DNA from: Sipunculus nudus
Lineage: Eukaryota > Annelida > Sipuncula > Golfingiida > Sipunculidae
Reading direction: 5' to 3'
Length of the DNA stretch: 64,000 bases
Assembly: GCA_026874595.1 (NCBI GenBank)
Contig: CM049316.1
Coordinates: forward strand, 17,135,839 to 17,199,838
Positions 1-12,540 of the stretch are shown piece by piece (position 1 is the stretch's first letter; the number at the start of each line of letters is the position of its first letter). A model generated the notes under the pieces. The model saw nothing but the letters and a program-made list of their open reading frames with translations. It was not told the origin of the DNA and made no database searches. The position numbers were made by a program, and so were the translations under genes.

Positions 1-1091
1 ATAATAATATAAACATGGCGAATTTGTAAAAAACAATGTGAGCCAAGACAATGTGGCGGTTCCTTTTGTGGGATGCTCCTAGAAAAAAACCTTGTTCACA
101 TTCATTTATTCGGCCCATATACCCGGGTCCATTCGTGAATATATGACTGTTCCTTGTGAATATTCTTTGACATTTCTGGAACCAGATCATGTTTCGGATC
201 CGTATTAAAGCCGAATAATCATTGGCCCATTTACGAAACACCCTGAAACTTTCATGAGGTTTCGTTCAGGTTTGCACACACAAACACACCCACGAACAGG
301 ATGAACCCATACCCACCTGGTGAATCAGGTAGTCTGACGCTATTCCAAACCAACTGGTAAATTTTTGCATTCAAGTTAAGATACTCAATTCTTCCCTTTA
401 CCAATATTATCAGAAAAACTCGTTGGAACATAAGCTTTGAAGGCGGAAGACATGACCGTTTACAAGTTATTACGGTAATGATTCTTGTTCTCTGGCAAAC
501 GCAAACAATTACAGCCATTCTTGATTATGATAAAAGGATATTTTTTTATTCTGTTTTGTGTTATTCAATCATCATCAGATGCATCATCTATAAAACCCAT
601 TGATTCGGTTTATGTTTACGGGCGAAAAATATCTTGCGTGGATGTAACTGGACCTTGTGATGTATTGATTTAATCGGCCGTTACTAGGCACATTCGTATA
701 TCATATATCGGAATACGTACATTTAAGCATAAACAAGAATTGGTTCACAGTTCAACATTTTAACATTTGTTTTGGTGCCTTTATCCTAATCCCTCCCCAA
801 AATAATCGTAAACAACAACAACAAAAAAAAAATAGAAATTAAGTCTAGCATTACCATATGGGAACGGTATTTATTCAATTTCAAGACGCTTTATTTTACT
901 GAAACACTGTGTAGCTGTTTAGAGCCACAAGCGGGCCGGTTTTACCGCAGTGACAACATTTCAAGCATGACATTATAACATTGAAATAATTTTAACAAGC
1001 AGTTACACGCCAATATTAGAATTTATGATTCATTTAGCATTCATTCGGCGTTTGACACAAGTATAAATGAAATCTTCACTTCAGACGTTTG

Positions 1092-1093
<2 letters not shown>

Positions 1094-1154
<61 letters not shown>
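1094..1154. repeat. (TA)n microsatellite
   Basis: About 30 uninterrupted TA units lie in otherwise non-coding DNA. Length is probably variable between individuals (inference). Confidence 0.95.
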
Positions 1155-1155
<1 letters not shown>

Positions 1156-1380
1156 GTTGTAATGTTTTTTCCCCCAATAAACTTAATATGTCTGGTTACA
1201 TATATCGTTTTGGTTTGAATTATCTAAATTCAACTTAAATCCTGCTAAACGACAATAACCGTTTGCGGAAATGCTTTAATACACAGGGTATAGACACCAC
1301 CATCAAGATTCATCAAAACTAGTTGGTCTGAACTTATAAGCCACACGCACAGTGGCACGAAACAATGATTCCTCCTACGA

Positions 1381-1420
1381 CATATAATATAATATAATAT
1401 GATATAATATAATATAATAT
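1381..1420. repeat. (TATAA)n low-complexity tract
   Basis: Repeats of TATAA with one interruption. Simple sequence with no sign of function. Confidence 0.85.
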
Positions 1421-1570
1421 CAATATTAATAATAAATATATTTCTAATATGTATTTAAATATATATACATATATACAAAAATAAATTTACCTGACACAAA
1501 AAATTTCTTGTTATAAATTTATCTCAACATTTCGAGATATTATGAACGCGATCTTGCGATATCATATTGA

Positions 1571-1613
1571 ATCTCGGGATCCCCCCCCCCCCAAAAAAAA
1601 AAAATCCCGAGAT
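1571..1613. repeat. inverted repeat around a C12-A12 core
   Basis: The 10-bp arm ATCTCGGGAT (1571-1580) is repeated in reverse complement at 1604-1613, separated by twelve C and then about twelve A residues. It could form a hairpin or be the remains of a small inverted-repeat element. No target duplication was found. Confidence 0.6.
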
Positions 1614-1860
1614 CATAAAAAAAATAATAGAAATTTCGTACCTATCTGAACTTAATCGTTTTGTTTACAGACCGGATGTAACCTCCTTGTTACCCTAAGT
1701 CTCAGAAATATGAAAATAAAAATAATTGCCCAGAAAAATTTATTAAAGAATAAACTTTCGAAGTCTCAGATTTAAGAATATATTAAAAATTGTCAATAAA
1801 TGTATTACTCTAAAGGCAGACTCTTCAGATTAAGCATGAACTTGCGTCATTGTTTAACCA

Positions 1861-3550
1861 TTAGGAATTCAAAGGGCTGATCTTGAGCCTGACCGGCCTT
1901 GACCTTGTGGACGTGTCACATCTTTTATGGCAAAATGTATTCCTGTTGTGGTGCCAGAATGAACTCAGGTTTTCGTGTAACTTAATCAGATCGTGTCTGA
2001 AGGTTGGTATGTCCACCAGGAACAACAGTCCACCTTGAATGGCCATCATTATTATAGCTACCAGACCGATCATCCGCGCAGAGGGGCGGGAGTCGGGGTC
2101 AATTAGGTCAAGGTCAGCAGGTTCCAGGCATTTGCGTGACTCACATCCAGGGACTAGCAAAAAACGAAATAATGTTAGATAAAAGACTTTATATTTTTCA
2201 GAATGACATTTACTTTTTGTCAGGAAAATTTCAGCTCCTGAACACCAATATATAAACAATCAATGTTTAAGCACTTTTCAGCTAGCAAACATCAATATTT
2301 TAAAGCAAATTGATTTTTTAATCAGCGGTAATCGGGGATTTTCCTTTTTTTAATGCAATTTTAACTAATATTCGTATTGTAGAACCTTTTCCTAATTTAA
2401 CTTTTAAAAAAAGTAAGGAATTTTCTTATGTGTAAAATAAGATTAAAAAGTTTTGAATAACGGATCATTAGAAAACCATTTAACAATTCTCTCGTATGAT
2501 ACATTATGCTTCAAGCAGAAGACAAAGAAGCGCATGTTATAAGTAAATGTGAAAGAAGCGATCCTACTGTTTATAATAACGGAAAATAAGGAGCAAATCC
2601 ATTGGCCCATATTTGTTGTGTTATATTGAGTTAATATTCTCATTTGCAAGAAGACAATATTACGTTTTTAATGGCATTAATTTACAGTAATATGTATTTA
2701 CTGCAATTTTGTATATGTCTAAATTTGATCTGGTCTCTTATTTCTAGAATCTCCTTAAATTCAGTTATCAGACCATTTCGTTGAGGTCATAACACATTAA
2801 TAGATGTATGGACACATAAAATCATGATTATCAACTTCCAGCTCGTCACTGTTTTACATAATTAAAACAAACTCTGTGCCAATCTCTGGTGGCGATACGT
2901 GACAGATTATGTAATTGAAGTAGAGCTTAAGGAAAAGAAGGTCTAGAACGAATGTTGCGTAACCACTGCGTTATGGGTGTATAGCCTACCTATTAGTTAT
3001 AGATTTTCCGAACTGACATAAGATAAGTGTGCCTCGAATCAAACGCAACTATAGTAGCAATCAGTAGTAATGCAATTGCATCATTTAAACGTTAAAATAT
3101 TTAATTCGTCAGGGGTATTTTGCGCGTTGAGTTACAAATATTGAAAATTTTTATTTAGTTCTCACCTCCTGTTGGCCGCGGAGCAGCTGTTGACGAAGGT
3201 CTGGGAACCAGTGATGTTTTTGCATGGTCGACTGACGAAGTACCAACGTTGTCACCTTGGGTGAAGTCCACACTCACAGACAATACATCTGACATTGTGG
3301 TGATAGCTTTTACTGATGCCACATTTGTTACGACAGCTCCATTCGTTGTACTAGTTTGGATTTCCGTGCTTATTGGGAATGCTGTCGAGGTTATTATTTC
3401 TGGGCTCGTAGTTTGAGCTGGTTCGGTTGTTGTTTGTGTGGTGGTTTCCATAGAAATCGTTGACGTTACTACTTGCGTCTCTGGCGTGGTGGTTGGATCT
3501 GGTTCCGACGTTGTTGTCGGGGATATTGTTGAGGAAATCATGCTGTTTAC

Positions 3551-3604
<54 letters not shown>

Positions 3605-5503
3605 GTTTCATTGATGGTTAATTTATACGATACAAATGACAAAACCGGAAAATCATATTTTGTTGTTTTGTCACATTCAAACATATCCAAGATGTTGTAT
3701 CTTTGAAAAGAATTCGTTGAATTTACATTGATATGCACTAACTATTTAACACCTTGTTAATTCGTAATAATTTAATTTTAAAAATATGATGTTACCAACA
3801 TGATCTGTTAATGTGTATCTATAACTGGCAAGGTGAAATAGGCACGACGCTTAGATTTTATCCATTTTCAACGATATACCCCTATGAATGAAAATGATAT
3901 ATTAATAAACGAAAAATGATTTCTCTTACGGAATACCATCAATGTTAATACGGAGAAATCTAAAAATTGAAAAATAAGATGGGTGTTGCATTCTAACAAT
4001 TATTTTTGTTGTTCTTTATTTGCCTCACCTCCAGACTGAAAAGCCGCTTGAATCTGCGTCGGTGTTTTCACGATGTTTGATATCTTAAAGGAATACACAA
4101 TGCCAGCGTAATGCGGTCCCGACGAGATTATGTTGGTATGGTTACCAATATAGAACGGATACGACAACGAGTTGCACATGACCGGGGTGTTTACTGACGC
4201 CTGGGTTATCTGCACACCGTCCACGTACACCCACAGTGTCACCATGTTTGTCGCCATGACGTAATAGTGGACGGTACCGTCTTGGAGATTAACGGAAACT
4301 TCTTCCCGCGTCACCTCGCTAGAGCCATATCTTTTGTATACCAGTACACCTCCAAAATGCTGAAATAGATGAACTTGTTATAAAGTTAAACCTGTGTAAT
4401 AGGAAAACACAAAAATGGTCTTAATTCATGGGTGGTCTCATTAAACAGGTCAGTTATAAGGAATGTGGATGCTTTTGGTTAAGGGTTGTCTTAAAGTCAG
4501 GCGGCTTAATTAGAGAGGCAGTCATTCAGGCAGGATCTACTTTACGATATTTTTTAATATAAACATAATATCAGTTGGAATCAAGGCGGGGGGGGGGGGG
4601 GGTGGGGGTGGGGTGGTTTAATCCAATGTTTATTAAATTGTAAGGCCTTATTATCAAATATATTATCAATTGCATTAATTTGTTCCAATGTGCAAGCCAT
4701 AACAAATGCTCAAGTCCGAGTAGTAGGGTAGAATATCTCAGACTTAGAGTGAGTTCGTCTCTGCATGTAAGAATACAGTTTTTTTAAGAATTCCAAAATT
4801 GGAATCCTAAAAATCTAAATAAATAAAACTAAACAATTTTGAAATCTATATATTATAAAATCAAGCGAGATAGTGTTCAGATAATGCATTGCAGTACACA
4901 GTTATCTTTTTATATATGTACATGCCACGTGGTCTTTTTAAAGAAGTACTTTACAGAGAAATGCCACATTCCCAATATCCCCTTGAAGACATAAAAAATG
5001 AGATAAAACTACTAATTTACCTCTGTGTCCTTAAACCACGGAAATCCAAAATGGCTTTGCATCACGCCCATGTAACCTGAACTAAGATCAGACTCCGCCC
5101 AAACCTCATACGTAGCAGTCGAAAGCAAACATGGCGACAGCCAGGAAGAGGGAGTGAACGTGAGGTACTGTGACTGCTGTAATGACATCCCCGGGATTCC
5201 ATTGATGCCCTCTATAATTTCAATACCCCCGTGAACTGTCGCCTGTTTTTGGTGTGAACTGAGCTCATCGACATTCTGTCCGTTGCTATAGCTACCCGTT
5301 TGGTTAAACTGGAGAAGGAACTCGGTGTTGGCGTCGAGAGGCAAGTGTAACGAAAGACCTGTATTGTGAAACGTACTAAAAATAACATAAAGCATATTAA
5401 AAAATAACATTAATAACTACAGATATAATTACTGAACAAAACACTCAAAAAGAATTAACCGTAAGAATTAATACTCAATTTACTCAATGGAACATTCAAC
5501 CAT

Positions 5504-5540
<37 letters not shown>

Positions 5541-6291
5541 TAACTGTAAAATATATAGTATACGTTATGTAACTTTTCAAAAGCAGAGTTATGACAGTCT
5601 TATGAATGTATATAGTGGAGTCATATTTAGGCAAATCACAGGTAGTTATTTATCCAAACAGAATCTGCCAAGGCTTCTGACTCACAGGTGTTAACATTTG
5701 GCGTTACTGGAAGCCCCCACCCCCTGACAAAACACGAGATGTCAAACCACACTGCGCAGACTCGGACCCACAAGAGTACGACTCGCCTGTTAAGGGTTTA
5801 TAGACGTCACAATCTGACCTCTACAATGCCTGGCGGCATCTACATATACCAGCGGCGTAGGTAAAATGTAGTGTAGCGGGTAACGAAGTCCGTTCAAGTA
5901 TGTAGCACTAGTATTGTGTCAAGGGAAATTACATAAGCATTGGTGTTCTTTTGGTTAGGACTTCACGGAGCAAGTAACATTTTGTAAGCATACACATGTG
6001 TAATATAAACAGATGGTGCTTCCCTGAAATGTTACGAATTTTTCTTTTAAATTTTGACAGTTGAGACTAATAGTCCTAGCCGTCCCACAATGCCTCCCCG
6101 GAAAGGTTTCATTTCAAGAAGAAACGACCTCTCGCGGAAGGGTGATCAAACGGGTGCATTACGCTTCTTCGTTGAAAAGGTTTATTACCAGAACAGAATG
6201 TTAACAAAGCTGATAATGACCTACCGAAGTTTGGGATGGACAACAACAGTACCAGGGCATGGAAATACGGTATCAGATCTGGCATTCCCAT
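1861..6291 (-). CDS. secreted/membrane protein with LamG-like domain, mucin stalk and one TM segment (5 coding exons)
   Basis: Coding exons on the minus strand, in order: 6291-6225, 5358-5021, 4359-4029, 3549-3166 and 2153-1861. All introns are GT..AG. Exon lengths of 67, 338, 331, 384 and 293 sum to 1413, so all phases fit and give 470 residues plus stop. Residues 1-23 form a signal peptide (MGMPDLIPYFHALVLLLSIP then NFG). Residues about 24-245 form a LamG/concanavalin-like jelly roll: LSLHLPLD start, HGGIEI, YEVWAESD, VTLWVYVDGVQI and an FKISNI end, with N-glycosylation sequons NQT and NHT. Exon 4 (about 246-373) is a Thr/Ser/Pro-rich mucin-like stalk. Exon 5 has a short Cys-containing segment, a hydrophobic span near 401-420 (MIGLVAIIMMAIQGGLLFLV) and a tail of about 50 residues. 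A surface receptor or adhesion role is inferred from architecture; the family is not identified. The exon 2 acceptor was chosen as the second AG because only it keeps the signal-peptide frame. Confidence 0.8.
3554..3597. repeat. (TA)n microsatellite abutting a splice acceptor
   Basis: About 20 TA units lie directly upstream (minus strand) of the acceptor of the mucin-stalk exon, which starts at 3549. The dinucleotide run occupies the place where a polypyrimidine tract would normally sit, with only GCAG between it and the exon. Confidence 0.9.
4588..4613. repeat. poly-G tract in an intron
   Basis: A run of about 15 G followed by GT-interrupted G runs, in the intron between exons 2 and 3 of the LamG-mucin gene. 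Confidence 0.8.
5505..5538. repeat. (CA)n microsatellite
   Basis: About 16 CA units in intron 1 of the LamG-mucin gene. Confidence 0.9.
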
Positions 6292-7397
6292 ATTGGTAGT
6301 TTATCTGAAATAAAATCAAATATTACGTTTAATTAAAAAAAATTGAGATCTTTATTGAAGGCCATGAAAAGAATTTTTAAAATATGCCTTATTGAATAAC
6401 TGCTTTCTACAAAGAGATCCAAAAACAGAATAGTTTATTACTGACGGATTTGCCTTATGTCTTGCCTGCCTTTCGCTACATACTACAAACACTACTATTA
6501 CTACCTATGGAGCTTATGGAATTAAAAAGCACAGCTGAAAATATAATGTAACAATTAGACTAAAACGTTATACCAATTTATAGCCAAATACTCATTCAAG
6601 CGCTTCTGTTCAGACATCCGCGGGGACTAGGCCGCGGTTGGTACTTGGTGTCGCTGGACCCAAAGCTAACAACTGGTGCCGCGCGAATAATGAAAATGTA
6701 CAATTGTTCAACCTATTTATGCAGACTATATGCTGATATGATTACGCCTTTTATTAGTCTCTATTCTGGTTTCTTTGGTGACAAAGAGATGAGTTATTCA
6801 ATTTATTGATGTTTCAACTGGAGGCAGCTTCCATTGAGAGTGTCCGTCACAACAGTTGTATAATCACGTTTTGGTTTGTTTCGTTTTAATTTGTTGCCAG
6901 GGCCATCCCCACGGAAGTATCTGTTACGGATGTATAGCTGTTTAGGGTATCAATGATTGTCACTGTATCGATAAATCCCTTTCTTTAAGTTTGAGACGCT
7001 GAGTGTCTAAACTGAAAAATAAACATCACATTGTTATAGAAGACCATAAGAATCTATTACACTGAATATGCCTAATATGACGTGCTTTAATGCAGTGATA
7101 GAATATACAAGTTGTTCTTTTTGTAGGCCTTTATTTAATCAAAAGGTACATCCGTCTGCTGCAATTAATTAATCATAATGTTATTAACATTATAGTTCTA
7201 TATGTTTGAGTGATATTCGCTGACGTTAGAGAATTTCCCAAAGACTTCAGAGTGACCGGTGTGGTATTTCGATAATAAGGCTAAATATTTTAATGCAGAC
7301 ATAATTTTTTAGTCATAAAAACCACCGCTCGCAAGTATCGTGGCCCCTAGAAATATTTGTTTCCCGCCTAATAACTCACAACAAATGCGAAAAATCT
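6292..7397. other. 5' flank of the LamG-mucin gene
   Basis: This is the interval between the first coding exon of the LamG-mucin gene and a candidate terminal exon of another minus-strand gene. It should hold the promoter and 5' UTR, but no TATA box or other element could be assigned by eye. Confidence 0.4.
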
Positions 7398-7658
7398 TTA
7401 TTCATAGGGGCGGACTGGGCATCCATTGACATCAGTGTTTGGGATATAACTCGAACCAACCTTCACCATGAGATGGTTTATACCATGGGCTATGCTGGAA
7501 ACTTTCCAGCCTCCAGATATTGAGCCAAAGCTACACGATTCAGTGTTCATTCTATAAAAACTGATGCCTATACTTTGACATCTCAGCATTCCCTTGTGTA
7601 AATAGTCGTTAATAGTCAAAATGGCGCTACCAGTTGACCTAGGACGCCCCTGTCTATT
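7398..7658 (-). CDS. candidate 3'-terminal exon of an unrecognised gene
   Basis: A minus-strand reading frame of about 86 codons ends in a TAA that overlaps a canonical AATAAA polyadenylation signal (TATGAATAAAG), as in a compact terminal exon. Composition is more protein-like than in the neighbouring frames: it has two Cys-containing stretches (MLRCQSIGISFY and NTESCSFGSISGGW) and ends GSSYIPNTDVNGCPVRPYE. AG acceptors (GACAG, CTAG) precede or lie in its first codons, so the true exon start may be a few codons inside. No upstream exon was found in the following kilobases and no domain family is recognised. It could also be a chance frame. Confidence 0.3.
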   Translation of the reverse strand, partial: NRQGRPRSTGSAILTINDYLHKGMLRCQSIGISFYRMNTESCSFGSISGGWKVSSIAHGINHLMVKVGSSYIPNTDVNGCPVRPYE

Positions 7659-7661
7659 CAT

Positions 7662-9293
7662 TTCATAGATGTTTTAGTTTGAGCTTCAAGACAAATAGTG
7701 CGCGCTCCCCCCAGGGATCGCTAACAGTACTGCCCGGTAGGTATCACAACTACTGGTTAGTTTTATTTTTTGTAAACCTCTACACACTCCTGAATAAATT
7801 TCAATGAAATTCTGTAAATATCTAGGTCTAAATAAAAACCCCTCTTCTTTTTGTATTAATCACCTAATAAATTTATATGAGTGATGTTGAACACTTAAGC
7901 CTGAGTATTGTGTATCGGAGGATACACAGTATTTGCTCTTAGAAAAATATGTATTAATCACAATATTTGATTAAGGGGCGAGAAGGCAAGTTTTTGGATG
8001 GCGAAAAGTACAAGACTATTAGTATATGATGGGTAAGTCGGTGTCGCCTGGGAATGTGTCATTTCTCTTTGCTGTTTTCTTTCACTGCTGTGCTTTATCA
8101 CTTGTTGAATAAGAGAATAAAAAATAGGATAATAAATCAGATTGTGCAGGCTGCTTTAAAACATGCCATAGAGTACCTTTTCATGTGTAGTAATTAGGTA
8201 TGTTTAGGAGGAAAGCTTAGTATGTAATATTCTGCAGATCAGCCTAACGATGCGTATCGTTTCGACGTGTGGAGACTTAATCTGTGATTTTACGTCTAGC
8301 AGAGAGACTTCCTTGTCACTCTGCATATCTGCACCTCGTTTGTATGACTTATAGGTGTATGCAGTTCAGGATTTTAACCCAGTTTTAGAAGACCGAATAA
8401 GGCCCCCTCTGATCATGAGAAACACATAACTCTCTTCTTTATCTAGAGAATGAACATTTCTGAATTTATAGCACTGAAGGAGACGGTTTATGCATTTATA
8501 AACTTTAACATTTTGACAAATGTACGGTATTATTAAAGACTTATATATAGATAACCTCCTGTCGTTACTATTAAGTCTTTGCAGGAGGTAAGTGCATCTT
8601 TCTATTTTTTTTCGGATGTAAATTTATCATTGACCAATATCTAATGGATTTCCTTTTTGTATTCACAGAATGCTAGGGTAAACAAACAATCTTGACACAT
8701 GCTTTTTCTTCTTTTTGAACCAGGAAATGAGTTAAAGCTATTACAGCTGGTGGTATTTAAGCGGATTGTCCCTAAATGTGGAAAGCTGTCCGAACAGGCT
8801 TTTTTAAGATGACTTGTACTTACCCCATGAGCTGAAATGTTTTGTTAAGGGTATGCTTGCTTTACCTACAGATGGAAGGGTAAAAATTCATCGACTAGAA
8901 TAAGGCCAAAATTATTTAAATGCTCTTGCACCAGCTTCTAAATACGTTAGTTATATGATTGTTGCTGGTTCACGAAAGCAAAGAATTTGACTGGAATAAA
9001 TCAATTTACATCTGCCGCTTGGAGAATGTCATCGGCTGTCCCATTATTTTGTTTCTTCATGCTCTTTTTATTCTTTCGGAAAGTATCCAAGCTACATCCG
9101 GAAGCGATCGAAATTAGCCAGAGTGTATGATACAAATTGCTAATATGAGCTGTGAATGTTCGGATCTGCGTTTCCGGAGGCTGCTAACTGCTGTATAACA
9201 GTGGCAGATCCAAAAATTTCGAGAACACTGAGTTAGCTGTTAATGGGTAGTGACAGAAAATAAGTTCTTTAAATAAATGTGTATATAGTTTTG

Positions 9294-9329
<36 letters not shown>

Positions 9330-11280
9330 GTGTGTGTGTGTATTAATCATAATAATTATACGAATTATTATTTCTACCGCGTAATGTATTCTCAACGTAT
9401 AAAAATATAAATATTTTTTTTAATTTCACCTATAAGAATTTAATGTAGAGCCAATTTTTTGTACAGTTAATTAAAGGTACACGAGGGAGGGGGGGGGGGG
9501 GTATGGGGGGTCGCCTCCCCCTCCCATCTTCAGAATTTTTTTCTAAATATGCAGTGTAAAGAGGACACTTTGAGGCACCTTTCACAAAAAATATGAAGAT
9601 TTTCTGTTCCTCAACTACTATATTCTTGAATGTCTTGGGTCGGGGTTCACGTGGTGCCGTCTTAAATATTTCTTCGAAATTAGGATATCAACTGTAAAGT
9701 CTAAAAATAGATACATCTACGTTTATAATTTTCAAAATATTTATCGTTTAAATGTAATCCGCGTGGAAATTAATTGATATTTTCAAGTCGAATTTTTAAC
9801 TCTGCATTTTACCGTCTTCTGTGGTTTAGGCAGCGCACCTGACTCAACTGAACACAGATTGTGAGATCAACTATTAGCCGTGATATTTTTCACTGTCGAC
9901 CACAACCCAGAGGGGGCGGAGGGCCTTGATGAATTGACCCAAAGTAACTAAAATACAACACTGTTGATAACTAAAAAAATAATTGCCAGGGAATAGAAAA
10001 GATATCTGAAAAAAATTGGAAAATAAATAAAATGAGATTTGGTATAGCACAGCGGGGGCTAATGACTAATGATAAACTTGTGAGAAACACATCAGTAGTT
10101 TTTCCTTCTTTCTTAGGCACTTTTTTCGTATACATAGGTATATGAAAGGGCTGGATGATATTTTCTTAAAATAACAGCTTTTACATAAGCTTAATACGAA
10201 TGAAACATCAGGACTTATTTATAAAAGAGTCATTGGTGGGGATTAGATTAAAATATTATTTCTGATCATAGAAAATGAATCGCATATTTCATGAAGTGTA
10301 CCTTACCTTGCATTCCACAATCCCAGACTGACATCAGATTATATTTGTATTATATAACACCTATGTTCTCCCAAGGGCCGACGTAAAAAATCCAGGAATG
10401 GTAGCAAACAGCAAGGCATGTTGAGATTAACCAGTTACTAGTACATAATGAAGGATATTAACGGCATATGAAAAAAATCGATCACCAGATAACAAGCGAG
10501 GTTGTTACAGGCACGACAGATCGAATGATCGGCCGCCACCAACCAGACGTTAATCCTGGTCACAAGCCTACTCCAAAATAGACCTTGGCTATAATCCACG
10601 GTGTTTTCAGATGGATTAAGGAGGTATTATTGTAATCTTTTCAAGAAATCATGCTTTAAAAACAAAACCTAGTTACAAGTCAGAAAATTTTGGAGCTTTT
10701 TAGAAAAAAAGATTTAATATTTTCAAGATATGAAGAGGGGTCCTGGTGGCAGTCCCCTTAGTCTCTCTCTGAATCCGGCCACAAATACTTATCGGTTTAT
10801 CAGCGTAAAACGTTTAAATCAGCATTGATTATCCTTCTTGCAGTTGCAACCACACGATTTCATTTCACCTGCCTTGCAATTTTATTCGGAATTATCTGCT
10901 TTGTGAAGCCGGTAATGTTTTACATTTTGCCCCACTGATTAAATACATCCATTTCGGATTTGGTTTATGCTTATAATTCATCCGGCAGTTGCAGATCCAC
11001 GTTCTTAAGGAACGGTAGTTTGCCCGATGCGAGTCTGCCAAGATGTCAGAGTGGAAACACTTGTCATACCGAAATTTGCACTGATAATCTCGATAAATAA
11101 ACATATATATATTTTCGTCAACCATTATGTAACTTAAAACCGTTTATTATGTTTATGTACTATCTAACAACACCAGCCATCTAGGTAAAAAAAAAAAACC
11201 GTTTTAACTGGGCATACGGGCAAATCTCCTTGCACGTCAGCTCACAGGATATATGATGGATAAGCAAGCCGTGTGCGTAG
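7662..11280. other. intergenic DNA, no gene recognised
   Basis: AT-rich sequence with no convincing coding exon. It contains a TA/TG microsatellite near 9.3 kb and a G-run near 9.49 kb. Confidence 0.5.
9297..9340. repeat. compound (TA)n-(TG)n microsatellite
   Basis: About 15 TA units run into a short CATG link and then a TG run. Simple sequence in intergenic DNA. Confidence 0.9.
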
Positions 11281-11860
11281 CATGAAATAACAGCCTAAGT
11301 CACAAACAACCTACGATTTTAACTGTCGTACGATATCAGCAGGGCAACGACAGATGGAACCGTTGTAGATTTTTTTTTTTTTAATTTCATGGTAGCGTTC
11401 ACATATAAAATATACGTTGTACGACGGTCGTGGGTATATGGGTGAGGGCTGTCCAAGTCTAATCGTACGCTCTTCCTACGACAGTCGTATGAGGTCCCTA
11501 AGATGGCCCTAATACAAAAGAAAAATATCCCAAATTTTCGGTTGTAGTTCTGTCGGATATGTGTTGTGGGATGTAATGACTTTGGGCTGTCGTTGGAGAA
11601 ACACAAGATAGAAAGGACGTGCGATGACGGATTATCCCTATGACGATCTTGGATTCGGGTTAGGACAGTCGTATGAAAATCTTGGAGAATTTCCACGAAT
11701 CTCTTGGCCTCTGTTTATACCATAAAAATCGTGCGAGGCTACAAAATGTTGAAATTTCAAAACTTAGAGACAAGGGTGTATGACAACATTTTCTGACAAG
11801 ATTTTCGTCGCAGGACACGGGAATATCGTACGCCACGCTTACGACTGTCTCAGGAATTTT
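11281..11860. repeat. cluster of TCGTACGAC / ACGACAGTCGTA motifs
   Basis: Variants of the near-palindromic words CTGTCGTACGAT, GTACGACGGTCGT, ACGACAGTCGTATG and ATCGTACGCC recur roughly every 60-150 bp in both orientations. The whole looks like an old palindrome-rich mobile element or satellite, but clear termini and a target duplication were not found. The long open frame across it on the minus strand is not convincing as a gene. Confidence 0.4.
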
Positions 11861-12540
11861 CCCAGGTTTCTGTATTCCATCTGTTGTATACTTGTTGAGC
11901 GGTGAAAAGGATGTCGGCAGGACTCACAGGGTGCAAATATTTACTGCAATTTTATAAGATTCCCTGCGCTGAGAGTTTCTTTGGCTTGGATTAACAGTTT
12001 AAGGAGAAGCAGGCAAAATCTCCTTTATTCCAAATCAACCTGAATAAATGTAAAATAAAAAAATACGTATATATGACCCATAACGTATTTACCGCCTTCA
12101 CCTTGAAGTAGTTTACTAAGTGTTCTTTCTTAATTCCGCATAAAGTATATACCAATATAACCATGATGTAGTGTTCTTTCTGATTTTATATGCACTTATG
12201 AAATTCAAATTTAAATTCGTAAAAGGCACACAAATTTAGGTAAACAGTAACAGCAAACCAATTTTAATGGACTAATATAAAATAACATGATAATATCTCA
12301 AAACCTTTATTAACCTCTACCATGGGTCTTTCTTTTTTTAAAATGAATTCGAAATTATTCACTGAATCAACATTCTTATGGCAGGGCTGACAAAATTTGT
12401 TTCAAATTGCAAATGATCAGCAGCAAGTTTTGGATGGGAATGTAATTACCGTATTGGCAGTATACCACATGTCACCTGATAAACGCTGCCCCTTGACGGT
12501 GCCCTAGGAAAAAGGCTGCCCTTACCTAGTGATGGACCGA

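Larger units (their letters stand above)
1..1860. other. non-coding 3' flank of the LamG-mucin gene
   Basis: No supported gene is seen here. Open frames in this stretch are short, lack splice context and resemble nothing recognised. The stretch holds a long TA microsatellite near 1.1 kb, an ATAAT-type low-complexity patch near 1.4 kb and a poly-C/poly-A hairpin near 1.59 kb, each listed separately. Confidence 0.6.

Noticed and set aside
5359-5375. First AG (TTTTTAG) as acceptor of LamG exon 2
   Set aside because: It would put the LamG frame out of phase with the signal-peptide exon; the AG 17 nt downstream keeps all phases consistent.
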